A stretch of 64,000 nt of DNA from Takakia lepidozioides (GCA_030704615.1 CM060734.1:37402042-37466041); one strand, 5' to 3'; counted from the first letter of the stretch, positions 1-11,973 are shown. Made by a program: numbers and translations. The notes: generated by a model not told the origin, from the sequence alone.

Positions 1-680
1 AACTTTGGACCAGACAAAAGCAACAAAGCAACAGGAAAAAAGGCCATGCTCCAGGGTTTCAGCCTCCCCGGCTAGGCACATTTTGCAGAGAAGAGGGGGC
101 TCAAAGATATAAGCACCAAAAGGAAGGATTCTATGAGCCAATTTCCACAGAAAGCCAGAGGTTTTTGCGGGGAGATGTGTCAGCCAAGTAATCTTCCAAA
201 CAGCACCCAGTCTGTGCCTGGATCCAAGAAGCCCCTCCACTTCTTATCCCATTTATGCTTTCAAGGGCGAGAAGGGTGGATCAAGGAATAACCAAGCTTG
301 GCTATGTAGCCCAAGAAAGGATCCTTGTTATCAGAAAGCCATCTCCACTCGCCAGGATCCAAGAGCAGATCCATTAATGATTTGCCCTCAAACCAGCACA
401 AGTCGACCTTAGAAAGCCAATCCTTCCAACCCTCCTGTGGGGGTTTAGGGTCCACATTGCCAGAAATGGAGTCCAGTACTATGATATGATCCAGGCAACA
501 TGTAGGAATGTCAACACCAGAAGATATAGGGATGAGCCTATTATGTATTTTCCAAAAGCCAATTCCTTTGCAATATATATTTGATTCTGAGAATACAAAC
601 ATGGCATGGCAAATTGCAGGCGGCTTACAACCCTGCCAGGATACCGTGTAAACCATACTCCTCTCATTATTGATGACCAC
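1..680 (-). mobile_element. LINE fragment, zf-RVT region
   Basis: Minus-strand reading gives an open stretch (680 to 261) containing FLGYIAKLGYSL, followed in other frames by a zinc-knuckle-like segment near 1-120 (LCKMCLAGEAETLEHGLF). This is the reverse-transcriptase zinc-binding (zf-RVT) region found at the C-terminus of plant LINE polyproteins. It resembles the LINE at 35654-36870: LDPGEWRW against LDPGEWK-type sequence, and GYIAKLGYSL against GYTVKKGYSL. Frame breaks at about 260 and truncation at the window edge make it a remnant, not an active element. The RT catalytic core is not visible. Confidence 0.65.
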
Positions 681-879
681 CCCACAGGTAATTCAGCCAA
701 AATCGTCATGCTTTTGGCTCCATGTCATTTATCAATATTTTTTTCTATCAAATTTGTATCCGATTCCTAAAAATCGCCGGTTTAGATGCATAACCAGAGG
801 GTATGAAAGTGTGAAATAAAAGATTATATATATGTTGTAATACCCGGAAAATACCTTGTTGATACTGTCCTGTCCCAAA

Positions 880-903
880 AATAATAATAATAATAATAAT
901 AAT
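880..903. repeat. (AAT)n microsatellite
   Basis: A run of about eight ATA/AAT trinucleotides interrupts otherwise unassigned sequence between the LINE fragment and the PPR relic. Nothing else was recognised in 700-1184. Confidence 0.9.
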
Positions 904-1184
904 TGTTGCATTGCTATTAGCAGCTGACAATGGCAGCCTAGATTTGTTCCAGCAAACACCCAACTCAACTTACCACACCACTTCCTATTCTCAATTGCAT
1001 CTACCACTCTGTAACCCAAAGGCATTTACCTTCCAAGACGGTTGTCCCACCATTGACTGGGGTCAGAAAAGTATTCATTTCACAGCTTCTCCTCTCTGTT
1101 ACCTATTTTTGGATACTTTCCTATTGTCACTTTGGCAGTATCATGTCAAAGTCACTCCAAACTATCAAAGGTTCACTCAACCAG

Positions 1185-1940
1185 CTAACTTGCAGAATTC
1201 TTGAAACATGAAAATTTAGGGCGATTCTGATAAGAGAGGAAAATAGAGTGAAATGTGTTGAAGAAGGTGCCTTGATTAGCATTGCCTGATTTTATCAATT
1301 GTGCCGTTGCTGCGGCTTCCAGTTGACCATCTACCCATGCAGGTTTCTTGGAGCTATTTTTCCATGGGGAATCACCCCTTCCCGCATCATTGCTCATAGG
1401 TCTCCAAAGCCATCCACGCCCTTGCTGTGTATATCCTGCAATCATCAAACTCCACGACACCACATCTCGTTCAGCCATAATGTCGAACACTTCCTTTGCA
1501 TCCTCAATGCACCCACATTTGGCATACATGCAGTCCACCAGGGCAGTGTTCAGAATGACATCGGGTACAATTCCAGATTTGACGATGTCACCATGGACCT
1601 CTTTGCCCTTTTTCAGAGCTCCTAGGCTTGCACATGCATTACAAACAAATATGATGTGGTTGGGCTTCACCCCTTCGCGCAACAGTTGCTCATAGGTCTC
1701 CAAAGCATTCCTACCACACCCATGCTTGGTAACTCCTGCCAACATTATATTCCACGTGATCAAAGATCGTTGAGGCATTCTGTTGAACACTTGGTGAGCA
1801 TCCATGATGCTCCCGCACTTAATATACATGGAGACAAGGGTGTTGAGTAGAAAAACATTTGGCGTGAATCCACTTTGAATTATGTGAGTGTGCACCTGCT
1901 TTCTAGCTTCCAGACCTTCCATCTTGATGCACTTAAGCAA
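1185..1940 (-). pseudogene. PPR (PLS-class) pseudogene fragment
   Basis: The minus-strand ORF of 251 codons shows consecutive PPR units: VFLLNTLVSMYIKCGSIMDA, FNRMPQRSLITWNIMLAGV, VILNTALVDCMYAKCG, MAERDVVSWSLMIAGYTQQG. In plants these organelle RNA-binding proteins direct RNA editing or processing. Damage is visible. One unit lacks residues (HIIFVCNACASLG, normally FxCVLNACASLG) and another has an extra residue (VDCMYAKCG). After GYTQQGRG the frame shifts: the expected ALETYEQ continues in another frame and then hits stops. No start region or E/DYW tail is present. It is related to the split PPR gene at 16264-20234. Confidence 0.8.
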
Positions 1941-2127
1941 GAGACAGACATACGTACCTGAATCTGCTGAAATGCCTCATTGGTTTAAAGATTGTAGAGC
2001 CTCTGTTAGTCTGTCTGCCGCAAAGCATCTTCACATGCCCAGAAGTGCCAGAAGAGGCATTGTGGACTCCCTCTCTTGATCCTCTTTCAGAAGCTGTGGT
2101 CATGGATTGAAAGCGGAATGAAATCAT

Positions 2128-2269
2128 GGCCAACGACACAATGAAGAGATAGACACGAATAGCGCTGCAATGGGAGGACCGCCTATGTCCAGCTTGCATA
2201 GGGCGCAGCAAGGAAATTGAAACTGAAGAACACTTCTTCTTCTACTACCCTGTATACTACGACATCCGT
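2128..2269 (+). mobile_element. LINE-type zinc-knuckle scrap fused to CACTA ORF
   Basis: Plus-strand translation gives WEDRLCPACIGRSKEIETEE and then HFFFYYPVYYDIR. This is the CxxC...H...C-like motif with a following YYDIR, typical of the C-terminus of some LINE polyproteins; the last cysteine is replaced by tyrosine. It runs without a stop, in the same frame, into the CACTA transposase fragment starting near 2270. I infer a chimeric junction between two unrelated mobile-element remnants rather than a native gene fusion. Confidence 0.45.
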
Positions 2270-5101
2270 TTGAACAACTTTGTGATTGAAGAGCTACAGG
2301 AACTATGGATTGAAGTTGAAGCTTACGACATTTTGAAACCAGTAGGGCAACGGAGTTTCACCCTCCGTGCCATACTCATGTGGTCAATCCACGATTTCCC
2401 CGCATATGGCCTTGTTGCGGGTTGCAAGACGAAGGGCTACAAAGGGTGCCCCATTTGTGGGCCCTATGTGGATTCACGGCACTCAAAGCCACTAGGGAAG
2501 ACAATATACATGGGGCATCGACGTTACCTTGCAAGAAACCACCCCTACCGACGAGCAGGAAGGCACTTCAATGGATGTGTTGAAAAGAGAATGGCACCAA
2601 ATGCTGTGACTCCGGAGGAGACATTGCAATTTGCAAAGGAGAAAGAGGCGTTCATGGAGATTGGAGGGAGAGACGGAAGTAGTGCGGATCCAGCCATGGA
2701 GCACGGGGTGAAGCGCCGGACAATCCTTTGGGATTTGCCATACTGGAAGGTGCATGAATCCCCCCCTCCCCCCTCCCCCATTCACTCACTTTCTTTCACA
2801 TTGTGCTTCCTGGAATTACCTTTACTGTCAGGAGTCCTTCCACCAACTCCTAAGTCAGTGTAACTACTATGCAGTAGATGTTGAAGTCGTACACCTCACT
2901 GTGGAGAGGATCGTGGAGTTGTTGAAAGCAGAATGTAGTAACATGGACAACTTCTGCCACATATTCTACTTTTTTTGCCCATAGAACTTGGTGTCATGGG
3001 AGGACATTTGGCATTTCAGAACCTCTTGCAGCGGTACCTCCTGGACCCCATGCATTGTGAGAAGAACTTCTGCGAGAACATTATGAAGACTATCTTTGGG
3101 GAGAAGGATACGATAAACGTACGAAAGGACATGGAGATTGAAGGGATAAGGTCACATCTGTGGCTAAGGCCTGATCCAAATAGACAAGGCAAAGTGCTCA
3201 TGCCAGCAGCATCATACGTCCTGACCAAATCAGAGCAAGAGGATTTTTTGAAGACATTGGGAGCCATGAAAGTGCCAACTGGATTCTCGGGTGCTTTCCA
3301 AAAGCATGCCATAAACAAGAAATGGTCGGGGATGAAGTCACATGATCTACACGTGATGATGCAATAGATTTTGCCAGTGTGCATTCGGGGTACGATGGTG
3401 CCAGGTCCTCGAACAGCCATAATGCGTGTAAGTCGAGTGTTTAGGAAGATTTGTGCGAAGGTGTGGGATCCGAGGGACATTATATCGTTGCATGAGGATG
3501 TGGCTATGACCCTATGTTTGCTGGAGAAAGAATTCCCTCCATCATTCTTTGACGTCATGACGCACTTGTTAGTGCATCTTGTAGAGGAGTTGCATGTATG
3601 TGGGCCCGTAGCCAGCTGGTGGATGTATCCCATGGAGAGGTACATGAAGGATCTGAAGGGGTATGTACGCAACATGGCATGGCCAAAGGGGAGTATGGCG
3701 GAGGGCTACATCCGCGACGAAGCCCTGGGCTTCATGACAGAGTATATGTCTTCATTTGATGCAATGCAACGACGGGTGTGGGACGAGAATGAGGAAGAAG
3801 GAGTTGTAGGCGAGGTCCTAGAAGGTGGTGGAACAAAGCGTGCCATGAGCCCGCGCCTTCGAGATGTGGCACATGATTATGTGTTGAACAACACAACAAC
3901 CATGACACCATGGAGACAGTGGGTGCCAACTTACCTCCCTCCTGTGCTATTCTTAATGGTCTTTGTATGCTGGAATTGCATATATATTGTCACAAGTCAT
4001 TCCGGCCATTATGGGAGTGGGATCGTGTACTAACAGGGTGCTTCAGACGACTACAGAGGGTGTTTCGTAGATCTTGGTTGTTGCTTGCAAGTGATTATGA
4101 AGTAGGCTGCATCACTACAGTGTGCTTGAAAGGACACACACTCTGCATGTGGCATGCATGTACAGCACGGTGTTGGTCAGGGGGACTGAGTTGCAGCTTC
4201 TATTTGGTTTCTGCCAGAAAGTACGCAGCGGAGAAGGTCCGCCTGAAAACGGAACGGAGTACATTTGCAAAAGCATGGCGGAGGGGCGGTCGTAGGCGCA
4301 GATCCCCGGTGAAGTACCCCACAACAATGGAGGAGCTGCAGCCCTTTACAGTGTGGGTCAGATCTGGAATTGCAGTGTACGCATCAGAGAACGAGGACCC
4401 AGATGAGGGCATGGTGAGTCTGTCATTCCCCCCAGGGCTGATTGCCACTTCGTACCGGTCAATGAAAGCATATGACAATCACTATAGAGTGGACGATGCC
4501 AACACCAGCCTCTTGGTGACTTATGACAGCGAAGTGGCATCATTTTTTGAACAAGAGAGTAGGAGCTGTGCACGAGATCGGAATCCAATTTCATGCCATG
4601 TGCAATATGTAGGAGTGATCAAAGAGATCCTTAAACTAGACTATGGTCTTGTGAAGCCAATTCTATTCCGTTGTTCTTGGGTAAAATCCAATATGGTAGG
4701 AGAGAATGCCACCATGAAACGGGATGAGTACGGGTTCCTCCTTGCTGATTTCAGAAAAATGCTACCACAAGATGAAGAGCCATTCATCTTCCCATCGCAA
4801 GTTGAGCAAGTTTTCTTTTCAGATGACACCCATGCACCGGGATGGAAGGTGGTTCTTCACAAGGACCCCCGGGCCAAACGAGTCGTGGCCGACATCCATG
4901 ATCTGGACCTAGGGGAGAATGCCGACCACGAGGGTCTGAGGGAACCATGAAATCTACCAGATACGGCGGAACCAGTCTCTTTGGAAGGAGCAGTTACCTT
5001 TAATGAGGAAGACATTCCAGGGTTGGTAATTACTGCAAGGCAAATTGCAGATGTGGGTAGTGAAGGGGAAGATTATTTGGATACAGATAGTGAGCCCAAC
5101 T
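2270..5101 (+). mobile_element. Decayed CACTA (En/Spm) transposase, TNP2-type
   Basis: This is the cut-and-paste transposase gene of a CACTA DNA transposon. Parts in order: a TNP2 block (2270-2749) with ILMWSIHDFPAYGLVAGC and HRRYLARNHPYRR; after a probable intron (about 2750-2984) LLDPMHCEKNFCENIMKTIF; a DUF4218-like block (about 3120-3900) with GMKSHDLHVMMQ, FPPSFFDVMTHLLVHLVEEL and WMYPMERYMKDLKGYVRN; then a DUF4216-like block (about 4220-4950) with YGVLI-type sequence, ILFRCSW, DEYGFLLADF, PFIFPSQVEQVFF and GWKVVLHKDP. It has an in-frame TAG at 3365-3367, where homologues read through, and a TGA at 4948-4950 followed by an in-frame acidic tail to 5101. A second intron (about 3921-4219) is plausible. 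The catalytic N-terminus and terminal inverted repeats were not found, so it is probably non-autonomous. Confidence 0.8.
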
Positions 5102-5934
5102 GAATCTCAGTGTCCATTAAGCCAGCAGCTCATAGACGAGAGCTATGCTAAGGACTCTTACTGTCCTTAGAACCCATTTTGTACAGTCCTGCAAGCGCGC
5201 AAGGGCGAGACAGTTAATAGTATCGATAATGTCCCGGTATGTGGTCCGTACTGTCTTGTGAACAAACATTTTTTTGTTCTGCCAATATTGTTTCTGACAT
5301 GTGAGGAGAGGATCGTCTTCATGTACGGGAAATAGACGTGAATGTGTGCATGCATTTTCTGGCCCAGCTGCATGCTTTCCAGGAACAAAGACCAGTGGAA
5401 TGGGGGGTGTCTCCAAAGGAGCAGGACCGAACGACACCTTTTTGTGCTTCCCTTGCTTTCCTTCTCACCGTTGTTGCATTCTCCCACCTTCCCAACAACA
5501 ACACTCTCGAAGCAACAACATAACATATGTTGCAACATGGTCTTCTTCACCAGTGAATGAGCTTTTTTGCTACATGTACTGCCACGTCCACATTAACGTT
5601 GATCCCTGCAAGCACTTGGCAAGACACCCCAGAGCCGCAAATCCAGCAACCACCACAAACACATCTAATTGTTGTAGTGACACGGGAATAGCTCACTTGT
5701 AGAGGAATTGAACCTCCAGCCAAATGAATGGCTCTGCCCCTTGTAGCACAAGTGCGATGCAAAAACAAGGTGAGTACAAAATGAAGAAGCACTTACGAGG
5801 TCCTCATCCCTCGGATGGGCTCCCACTTGTGCTTTGGAACTGTGCAAGCCTGACTAGTACCAAATTGCATGAATCCTAAGCCTGAATGTCAAATGCAAGT
5901 TTATGTCGCGATGCAGCACGCCATCATCTAACCT

Positions 5935-6174
5935 GTAGTTTCCAATTTCATTAGTGTCACAACTGCCTTCAAGTCAACATCAAAAGTAAGTCCACCTATG
6001 CGCAAATCGCAGAATGTCTCATGACACCATCTGCCGCCGCTGGTTTGGCATGATATGATTGTAGTTCACAACCTTAATGAACGCTTTCAGCCTTGACCTC
6101 TTTGCGATCTTCTTCTATGATTGCTTCTTCATAATTTATGAAAGGGAAAAGCAGCTACACATCAAATTCTTGCA
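5935..6174 (+). repeat. Direct repeat, copy 1
   Basis: The block begins GTAGTTTCCA and ends with CAGCTACACATCAAATT. It matches 6401-6645 in order through several islands: GTGTCACAACTGCCTTCAAG, GGCATGATATGATTGTAG, TTCAGCCTTGACNTCTTTGC, GATCTTCTTCT. The copies are separated by 466 bp and differ by many substitutions and small indels. Confidence 0.85.
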
Positions 6175-6400
6175 AGTACAGGGGGGTAATCAAGCCTCCT
6201 TGGGAGAAAGAGTGCCATAAACACAAACACATCCTTAAATGTAAAAATTGGAGAAGCGAACGTCTGGTGGCAATAACTGCCTAAACCAGAATTATACTCC
6301 ATTCCAGCGCACATGTAAAGGGTCGGATGATAACTCGGAATCCCAGTTGGAGATAATGAGACGAATACATGACTATCTTGCGAGTTTCAACTTCTTGGAG

Positions 6401-6645
6401 GTAGTTTCCAGTTTCTCTGGTGTCACAACTGCCTTCAAGCTGGGTTTAGAGGAATTAAGTCCCACTCACAAATGCAGAATGTCTCCCTCATCTGCGTGGG
6501 GAAAATGGGGTTTGGCATGATATGATTGTAGTTCACAACTTGTGAGGGCATATTCTTCAGCCTTGACGTCTTTGCGATCTTCTTCTGTGACGCCTTCTGC
6601 ATAACTTGTGAAATGGAAAAGCAGCTACACATCAAATTATTGCGA
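6401..6645 (+). repeat. Direct repeat, copy 2
   Basis: Second copy of the block at 5935-6174, in the same orientation. The intervening 227 bp shows no similarity to the block. Neither copy has a convincing long ORF, so this looks like a non-coding duplication. Confidence 0.85.
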
Positions 6646-7421
6646 TGCCACTCAATGGCACTATGAACGTTTCGAGCATGCTGTCAGAAAACTAGACGGG
6701 CAAAAACCCAATTCAGCAGCCTCACCTTGCGTGGATACTTGGGAATTGATGCCAGAAGGGCATGCCCGTATGCGCGCTCCATCGTGCCTCCATCCAGCAC
6801 ATTCTGTAAATGATGAATGACCAAGACCCCGATGTCACACCGTTCTGAGAAGCCACTACGCGCGCTCACAGTATACAAAGGCCTTGCCGTGTCAGGATTT
6901 CCATTCCCACGTCCCGCCATGTCCGACGCAGCACTTGCATCCTTGTCTCTGCCAGGTGGAGGCAGCACGTATTAAAATATCTATTCCCCCAAGGCCACAT
7001 TTTGTTTACCTCTTTTTGTGAAAGCCACGTCAGCAAATGTGCTGCCGAGTCATGGGTGCAATGAATGCGCAGTGGTTCATGGAGTCGTTGAGTCGACTAT
7101 ATATTCACTTTAATGAATAAATATCTTTATTCCATTAATCGAATTAGGAAAGAAAATTTGTAGTCGCATGTGCAGTAATTACAACCACTTGTAATTTTGG
7201 CTTTTTCAAATTTTATGGATTTACGCAATTCGTGAAATAGCCCGGAATTCTGCTACGACTCCGGAGTCGTTGACCCCACTTTTGTCCGCCGTCTGAAATG
7301 CCCCCGTGGGCCAACATTGTCTGTTTCGACTCTCCAGTAGTCCCGTTTACTACCAAGTGGTTCCCGGAGTGGTCGCGGACATGCAGTCGAACTGGAAAAG
7401 ACACGAATGCTTCTAGTGTTG

Positions 7422-8034
7422 GGCACTCAAGGAGGCGGAGGTGCTCACTAGGTGGAGCCCCGCACACCGGGTTGCGGTGGGGGTGGGTCCACGAGGGGTG
7501 GTGGTGGCTTAGTGGGTCTTAGTGGGGGGTGACATAGGACTCACCATGGGGCGGAGACCTTGTGGTAGGAGTCGTGGGGAGTCTTGGGACTCATCACGGT
7601 CCAATGGGGCCGTGGTGGGTGGGCCAAGACTCATCGCGACTCATCACCGGGAATCGAGGGTCTTCGTGGTGGTTCGCCATAAAATGACTGGGTTGTTTGT
7701 GAAACCCCCGCGGACAGTCACACAAGTATATATAGGGGGTAGTAACCCCGAGAACGGTGCAAGCCCATTGGTGACCCAAAACTAGTGAGTAAGCGTGTGA
7801 GCCGGAAAGCGACCAATGTGTGGGGTGCTGTTCCGGACTGCCAACAACCAAAGGGAATTTCCACTAGGCCCAAAGTGAGCGAGGGTCTTGTGGAGGAGCA
7901 AAGAGGGACCGTTATGTCCCGGTGAGCAGCCGAAGCTCCGAGTTGGCCCGGCGGCTAGTTTGGGAGTTATACGCGCGTACCAAAGCGAGTAACTATGACT
8001 TGAAGGGGAGCCTACCGAATTGAAGTGCGTGACA
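7422..8034 (+). mobile_element. Truncated gypsy LTR (inverted relative to 48999-55961)
   Basis: This stretch is the reverse complement of most of the LTR found at 48999-49727 and 55234-55961. Matching islands include GGGCACTCAAGGAGGCGGAG near 7422, GTATATATAGGGGG (TATA region) near 7727, GGGACCGTTATGTCCCGGTG near 7906 and the terminus ending TGCGTGACA at 8034. The LTR end equivalent to TGTCGCGGCCC is missing, so about 115 bp is lost at the left. Divergence from the intact LTRs is clearly higher than between those two. It lies directly against the truncated 3' end of the copia element. Confidence 0.85.
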
Positions 8035-8099
8035 GACTGGATTTCTGACTAACTTGATACTGCTCTGATTATCGCATCATATCGTGACTGGTTGAGATG

Positions 8100-11000
8100 A
8101 TTCTTGAATCTTGAGTTCAATCAATTAGTTCCTCAACCAAACACTCTCCTTCATCCCCTCAGATATTGCTTTGTACTCTGCTTCCGTAGAGGATAAAGCT
8201 ACAGTAGCTTGGCGTTTAGAGCTCCATGTAATTGGAGAATCTCCCAACTTGAAAAGATACCCAGCTGTCGACCTTCTTGTTTCAGTATCTCCTGCCCAAT
8301 CTGAGTCCACATAGCCTGTCAAAATCGGTTCCCCTCCCATGTCGTAGGTCAGCCCGTAGTCAAGAGTGCCTATTATGTATCTCAAGATTTGCTTTACCGC
8401 ATTCAAATGAGCAACTTGGGGTGTTGGTAAAAATTGACTGACGATGCTTACTGCGATGACAATGTCAAATCTGGTTTGGGTGAGATAGATGAGCTTTCCC
8501 ACCATTCTCCTGTACAGGGTAGCATCACAGTATGGTGAATCCATATCTGTTACAAGTTTCAGACCATCCTGCATTGGCACTTTGCTTGGGAAGCAATCTG
8601 CCATTCCAAATTCCTTGAGAATTTCCTTGGCGTACCTTCTCTGTGTGAGTATAATTTTGTCCAAGACGTAGACAAATTCCAAACCCAAATTGAGCTTGAC
8701 ACAACCCAAGTTGGTCATCTCAAATGTTGTTTCCAAGATCTCGACCAACTTTGAGAGCTGCAACTTGAGGTCCCCTGTCAACAGTAGGTCATCCACGTAC
8801 AAGAGTAGAATCACATATTTCCCTCCATCAAATTTGTAGTAGAGGTTGTGATCATGTTCACTTCTTTTGAGTCCTTGTGAAATAAGAAAATTGTGGATGC
8901 GTTCATACCAGGCATGTGGAACCTGCTTGAGCCCGTAGAGTGCTCTCCATAATCGACAAACCTTGGCCTCCTATCCTTGAGCAAAGAATCCCTCTGGTTG
9001 CATCGTATACACTTCTTCTTTTAATTTGCCATTCAGAAAGGCCGTTTTCACATCTAAGTGCGTGATATCCCATTTTCTCTGAGTTGCACAAGCAACCATC
9101 ATGCGGATAGTTCCCCACTTCACAACAGGGGCAAACGTTTCTTGACAATCCAATCCCTCCTGTTGTTCAAAACCTCTAGCCACTATTCGAGCTTTAAGTT
9201 TATCAACTTTTCCTGTGGCATAATACTTGGTTTTGAACACCCACTTAGAAGAAATTGGAACCTTCCTTGGAGGTAGATCGACTAGTGACCAGGTATTGTT
9301 CCTGTAAATTGAATCCATTTCGCTCTCCATGGCCGTTTTCCATCCAGGATTTGAACTGCTTCTGTAACACTGATGGGTTCTCCTGTGGTGACAGCTTCAT
9401 GAACAGCCGTAGCTACAAAATAGTCAGTAAGTTTCTGCGGTGCTCCTCTGACTCGAGTTGACCTTCTTACCTCGGGAGGCTCCAACGTCTGCACAGGTGG
9501 ATGCTCATGATCGAGTGAAGTTAGAGGTGACGGTTATGGTGAGAGCGGTCTTGCATTAGGAGACATTGCACTTGTTGAAGAGTCAGAAGCCATATGGGGT
9601 AAGTCGACGTCCATTGATTGTTCAATTACTGGAGGTATCTGAGCCAAAGGTGAGGCTACTGCTTGGTGCCAAACCTCTAGCGTATCCTTCACTGAGACAA
9701 ATTGGGTTGGCTTGACTTGACTATCCGGGCCATCGTCTTTTCATCGAATTTTACATCCCTAGATACTTTGATCTTCCTCAACACAGGGTCAAAGCAACGA
9801 TCTTTTGAACTAGCATCGTAAGCGACAAAGATGCATCGAGTAGTCTTAGCATCAAGTTTGCCTCTCATTTCTTTGGGAATATGGACATATGACAAGTAGC
9901 CAAATATTCTCAGATGTTTAAGATTTGGTTTGTGTCCACTATACCTCTCTTCCGGTGTTGAGTCTGGATTCGCACGAGTCGGGCAACGATTCAGCAAGTA
10001 TGCCGCTGTAGATATGGCCTCCGCCCAGAGATAAGCTGGAATATTATTTTCCAACACAATGGACCTGCCTCTCTAGCAATGTGCAATTTTTACGTTCTGA
10101 GACGCCATTGTGTTGCGGTGTCCTAGCCTGCGTGAGTTGTCTTTTGATTCCATACTTGGCGCAGTAGTTATTAAACTCAGTAGAGTAGAACTCACCCCCT
10201 CGGTCAGTACGAAGAGCCTTGATCGTGTGCTCGGTCTCACTCTCCACCAATGCCTCGAATTCCCGAAATTTTCCAAAGGTTTCGTCTTTGGTCTTGAGAA
10301 AATAGACCCAAGTCTTTCTTGAATAATTAGTTGTGAATGTAAGAAAATACTTGGACCCTGAGAGTATGGAGTAGTCAGTGGGCCGCAAAGATCAGAATGT
10401 ATCAATTCTAATGTTTGTGTAGCTCTGGTGGTCGACTTCTTGGGAAATCTTTCCCTGGTTTGCTTGCCGAGTAGACAACTCTCACAGTGAGCTTCTTGAA
10501 CATGATTCAAAGGGATGCCAACAACTAATTTCTGTTTTATCAAGAACTGTAGGCTCTGATAGTTCAAATGTCCCAAACGCTTGTGCCAGACCGCACTTAA
10601 TTTGCGGTGATACTCCGAGTCATGTGCGTATTCTGAATCTGCAGTAGCTAGATTTATTTCTAGTTTTCCAGCATCAAGCTTGTACAAGCCATTGTCATTG
10701 TCTCTAGTTCCTCTTGCAAGGATTTTTTGAGGATCCTTGCTATTGAAGATGAGACATGACTTGGAATCAAAACATACCACACATCCTTTGTCAGCTATGG
10801 CTCCAACTAAGAGCAAATTTTTGGTGATACCTGGCATGTAAAGAACATCTCTGATGTCTTTAAATTCTCCACTAGGGAGGCGGAAAATTACATGACCCTT
10901 GCCTTGGACAGGGATTATTTGCCCATTGGCAGTTTTCATTTTTTCACTGTCACTGCTAATCTTCATGGAGTCAAGCGCAGTTCTTTGTCCAGTGACGTGC

Positions 11001-11257
11001 TGAGTTGCCCCTGAGTGTATGAACCATTCTTCGTTCTCTGCAATCTCAGGCTCAAGGATGTAAGCTGCATCGTGGTACTCCTCAATCTCTTTGGTGATCG
11101 TGGCAAGGTTGACTTCAAACATTGGATCTTTGGTATCTCCAGTTTTGTCTTCAACGTTCATAGCAGCTAGAGCTGCTTCAAACATTGCGCTTGAGTCGTC
11201 AAGTTTTTCTTCCCCTCCTGTGGTGGCCTCCTTATGAACCAGCCTGATTAATTTCAA
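8100..11257 (-). mobile_element. Decayed Ty1-copia pol (protease-integrase-RT-RNase H)
   Basis: Read on the minus strand from 11257: a protease region (WFIHSGATQHVTG), the GAG-pre-integrase motif (VWHKRLGHLNYQSL with HCESCLLGK), integrase core (TDRGGEF, QARTPQHNGVSERKN; 10400-10060), integrase C-terminal part (10057-9689), RT (KWVFKTKYYATGKVDKLKAR, LDVKTAFLNG; 9330-8971), RT YVDD box (LLLYVDDLLLTGD; near 8780) and RNase H (DSDWAGD, STAGY, SSTEAEYKA; to 8125). The order protease-integrase-RT identifies copia. Inactivating changes: the protease catalytic Asp is His, an in-frame stop precedes EAKVCRLW near 8970, and there are frameshifts near 10390, 10050 and 9320. Upstream gag is largely absent, and the 3' LTR is missing where the element meets the gypsy LTR. 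Confidence 0.92.
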
Positions 11258-11605
11258 CGTTTAGCTAAGCTCACATGTCACACACAGTAGTTTGTGGAGC
11301 TACGCTCACACATCACAGAGTAGTATCTACTATCACGTAGGAATGTTCATGTACTGAGAGCTAAGCCCACAACCATCCTAGTCAATCGACCTGAGCTGAT
11401 CAAGCTAATTCTGAAGATGTCATATACACTAAACAAAGCTCAAGTTCAATTAGGAAAAGAATATTATTTGCAATCAGTACCTTGAGAGCAGGAGCTCATC
11501 AACTATAGTTCAAAGCGAACAGAAAAAATGTGAACTGAAAAATACTTTGAGAGCTACGCTCATCAAGTAGAGATCATCACTAGCATTCACTGGATTAGAG
11601 ACAAG

Positions 11606-11618
11606 GCTCTGATACCCA
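11606..11618 (-). promoter_or_regulatory. Copia primer binding site (tRNA-iMet type)
   Basis: On the minus strand TGGGTATCAGAGC lies immediately next to the LTR end. It is a close match to the complement of the 3' end of initiator methionine tRNA, the usual plant LTR-element primer. It confirms the orientation and the inner border of the LTR at 11619. Confidence 0.85.
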
Positions 11619-11855
11619 TGTAGAAAGCCTTGGTCTGAGTGAAAGGCACATCTCTAGATAGATTAAGAATGGACAAGAGTCCAATATATACAGTTTTTGA
11701 TCGCTAGATCAACGCTGGTGAATAGGTCAACAGGGGCCTTAGCTCAATCTAAATATTATGTGGATCATCTTAAACTACTCTACATATATGCATCACATAA
11801 ATGCCTAATTACTTGACAAGTGTCAAGAACAATCTGTCCAATAGTTGGCTCTACA
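11619..11855 (-). mobile_element. Copia 5' LTR, 237 bp
   Basis: Bounded by TGTAGA at 11619 and TCTACA ending at 11855, a perfect 6-bp terminal inversion (TG...CA), and directly abutted by the primer binding site. No second copy of this LTR was found in the window, consistent with loss of the element's 3' end near 8.0-8.1 kb. Confidence 0.75.
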
Positions 11856-11973
11856 TCGTAGGAGGAAACTGGGTGCTCTGACTGGCCACTGCAATTGCAT
11901 ACAATTGGAGCACTAATGTCAAGATAAGTCTAAAGCCGAGTATAGTAAATCACTGGTTGGGAGTGTTATTTCA

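Larger units (their letters stand above)
5102..7421. other. No gene seen; contains duplication
   Basis: Short ORFs on both strands look random. The only structure I can support is the pair of related blocks at 5935-6174 and 6401-6645, listed separately. The stretch may be the 3' non-coding part of the CACTA element, but no CACTA-type terminus was recognised. Confidence 0.5.

Noticed and set aside
880-903. AAT run as a LINE or SINE tail
   Set aside because: Orientation and flanks do not match a retroposon end; treated as a plain microsatellite.
3016-3675. Minus-strand ORF of 219 codons
   Set aside because: Antisense to the CACTA transposase; the plus frame carries the recognisable TNP2/DUF4218 motifs.
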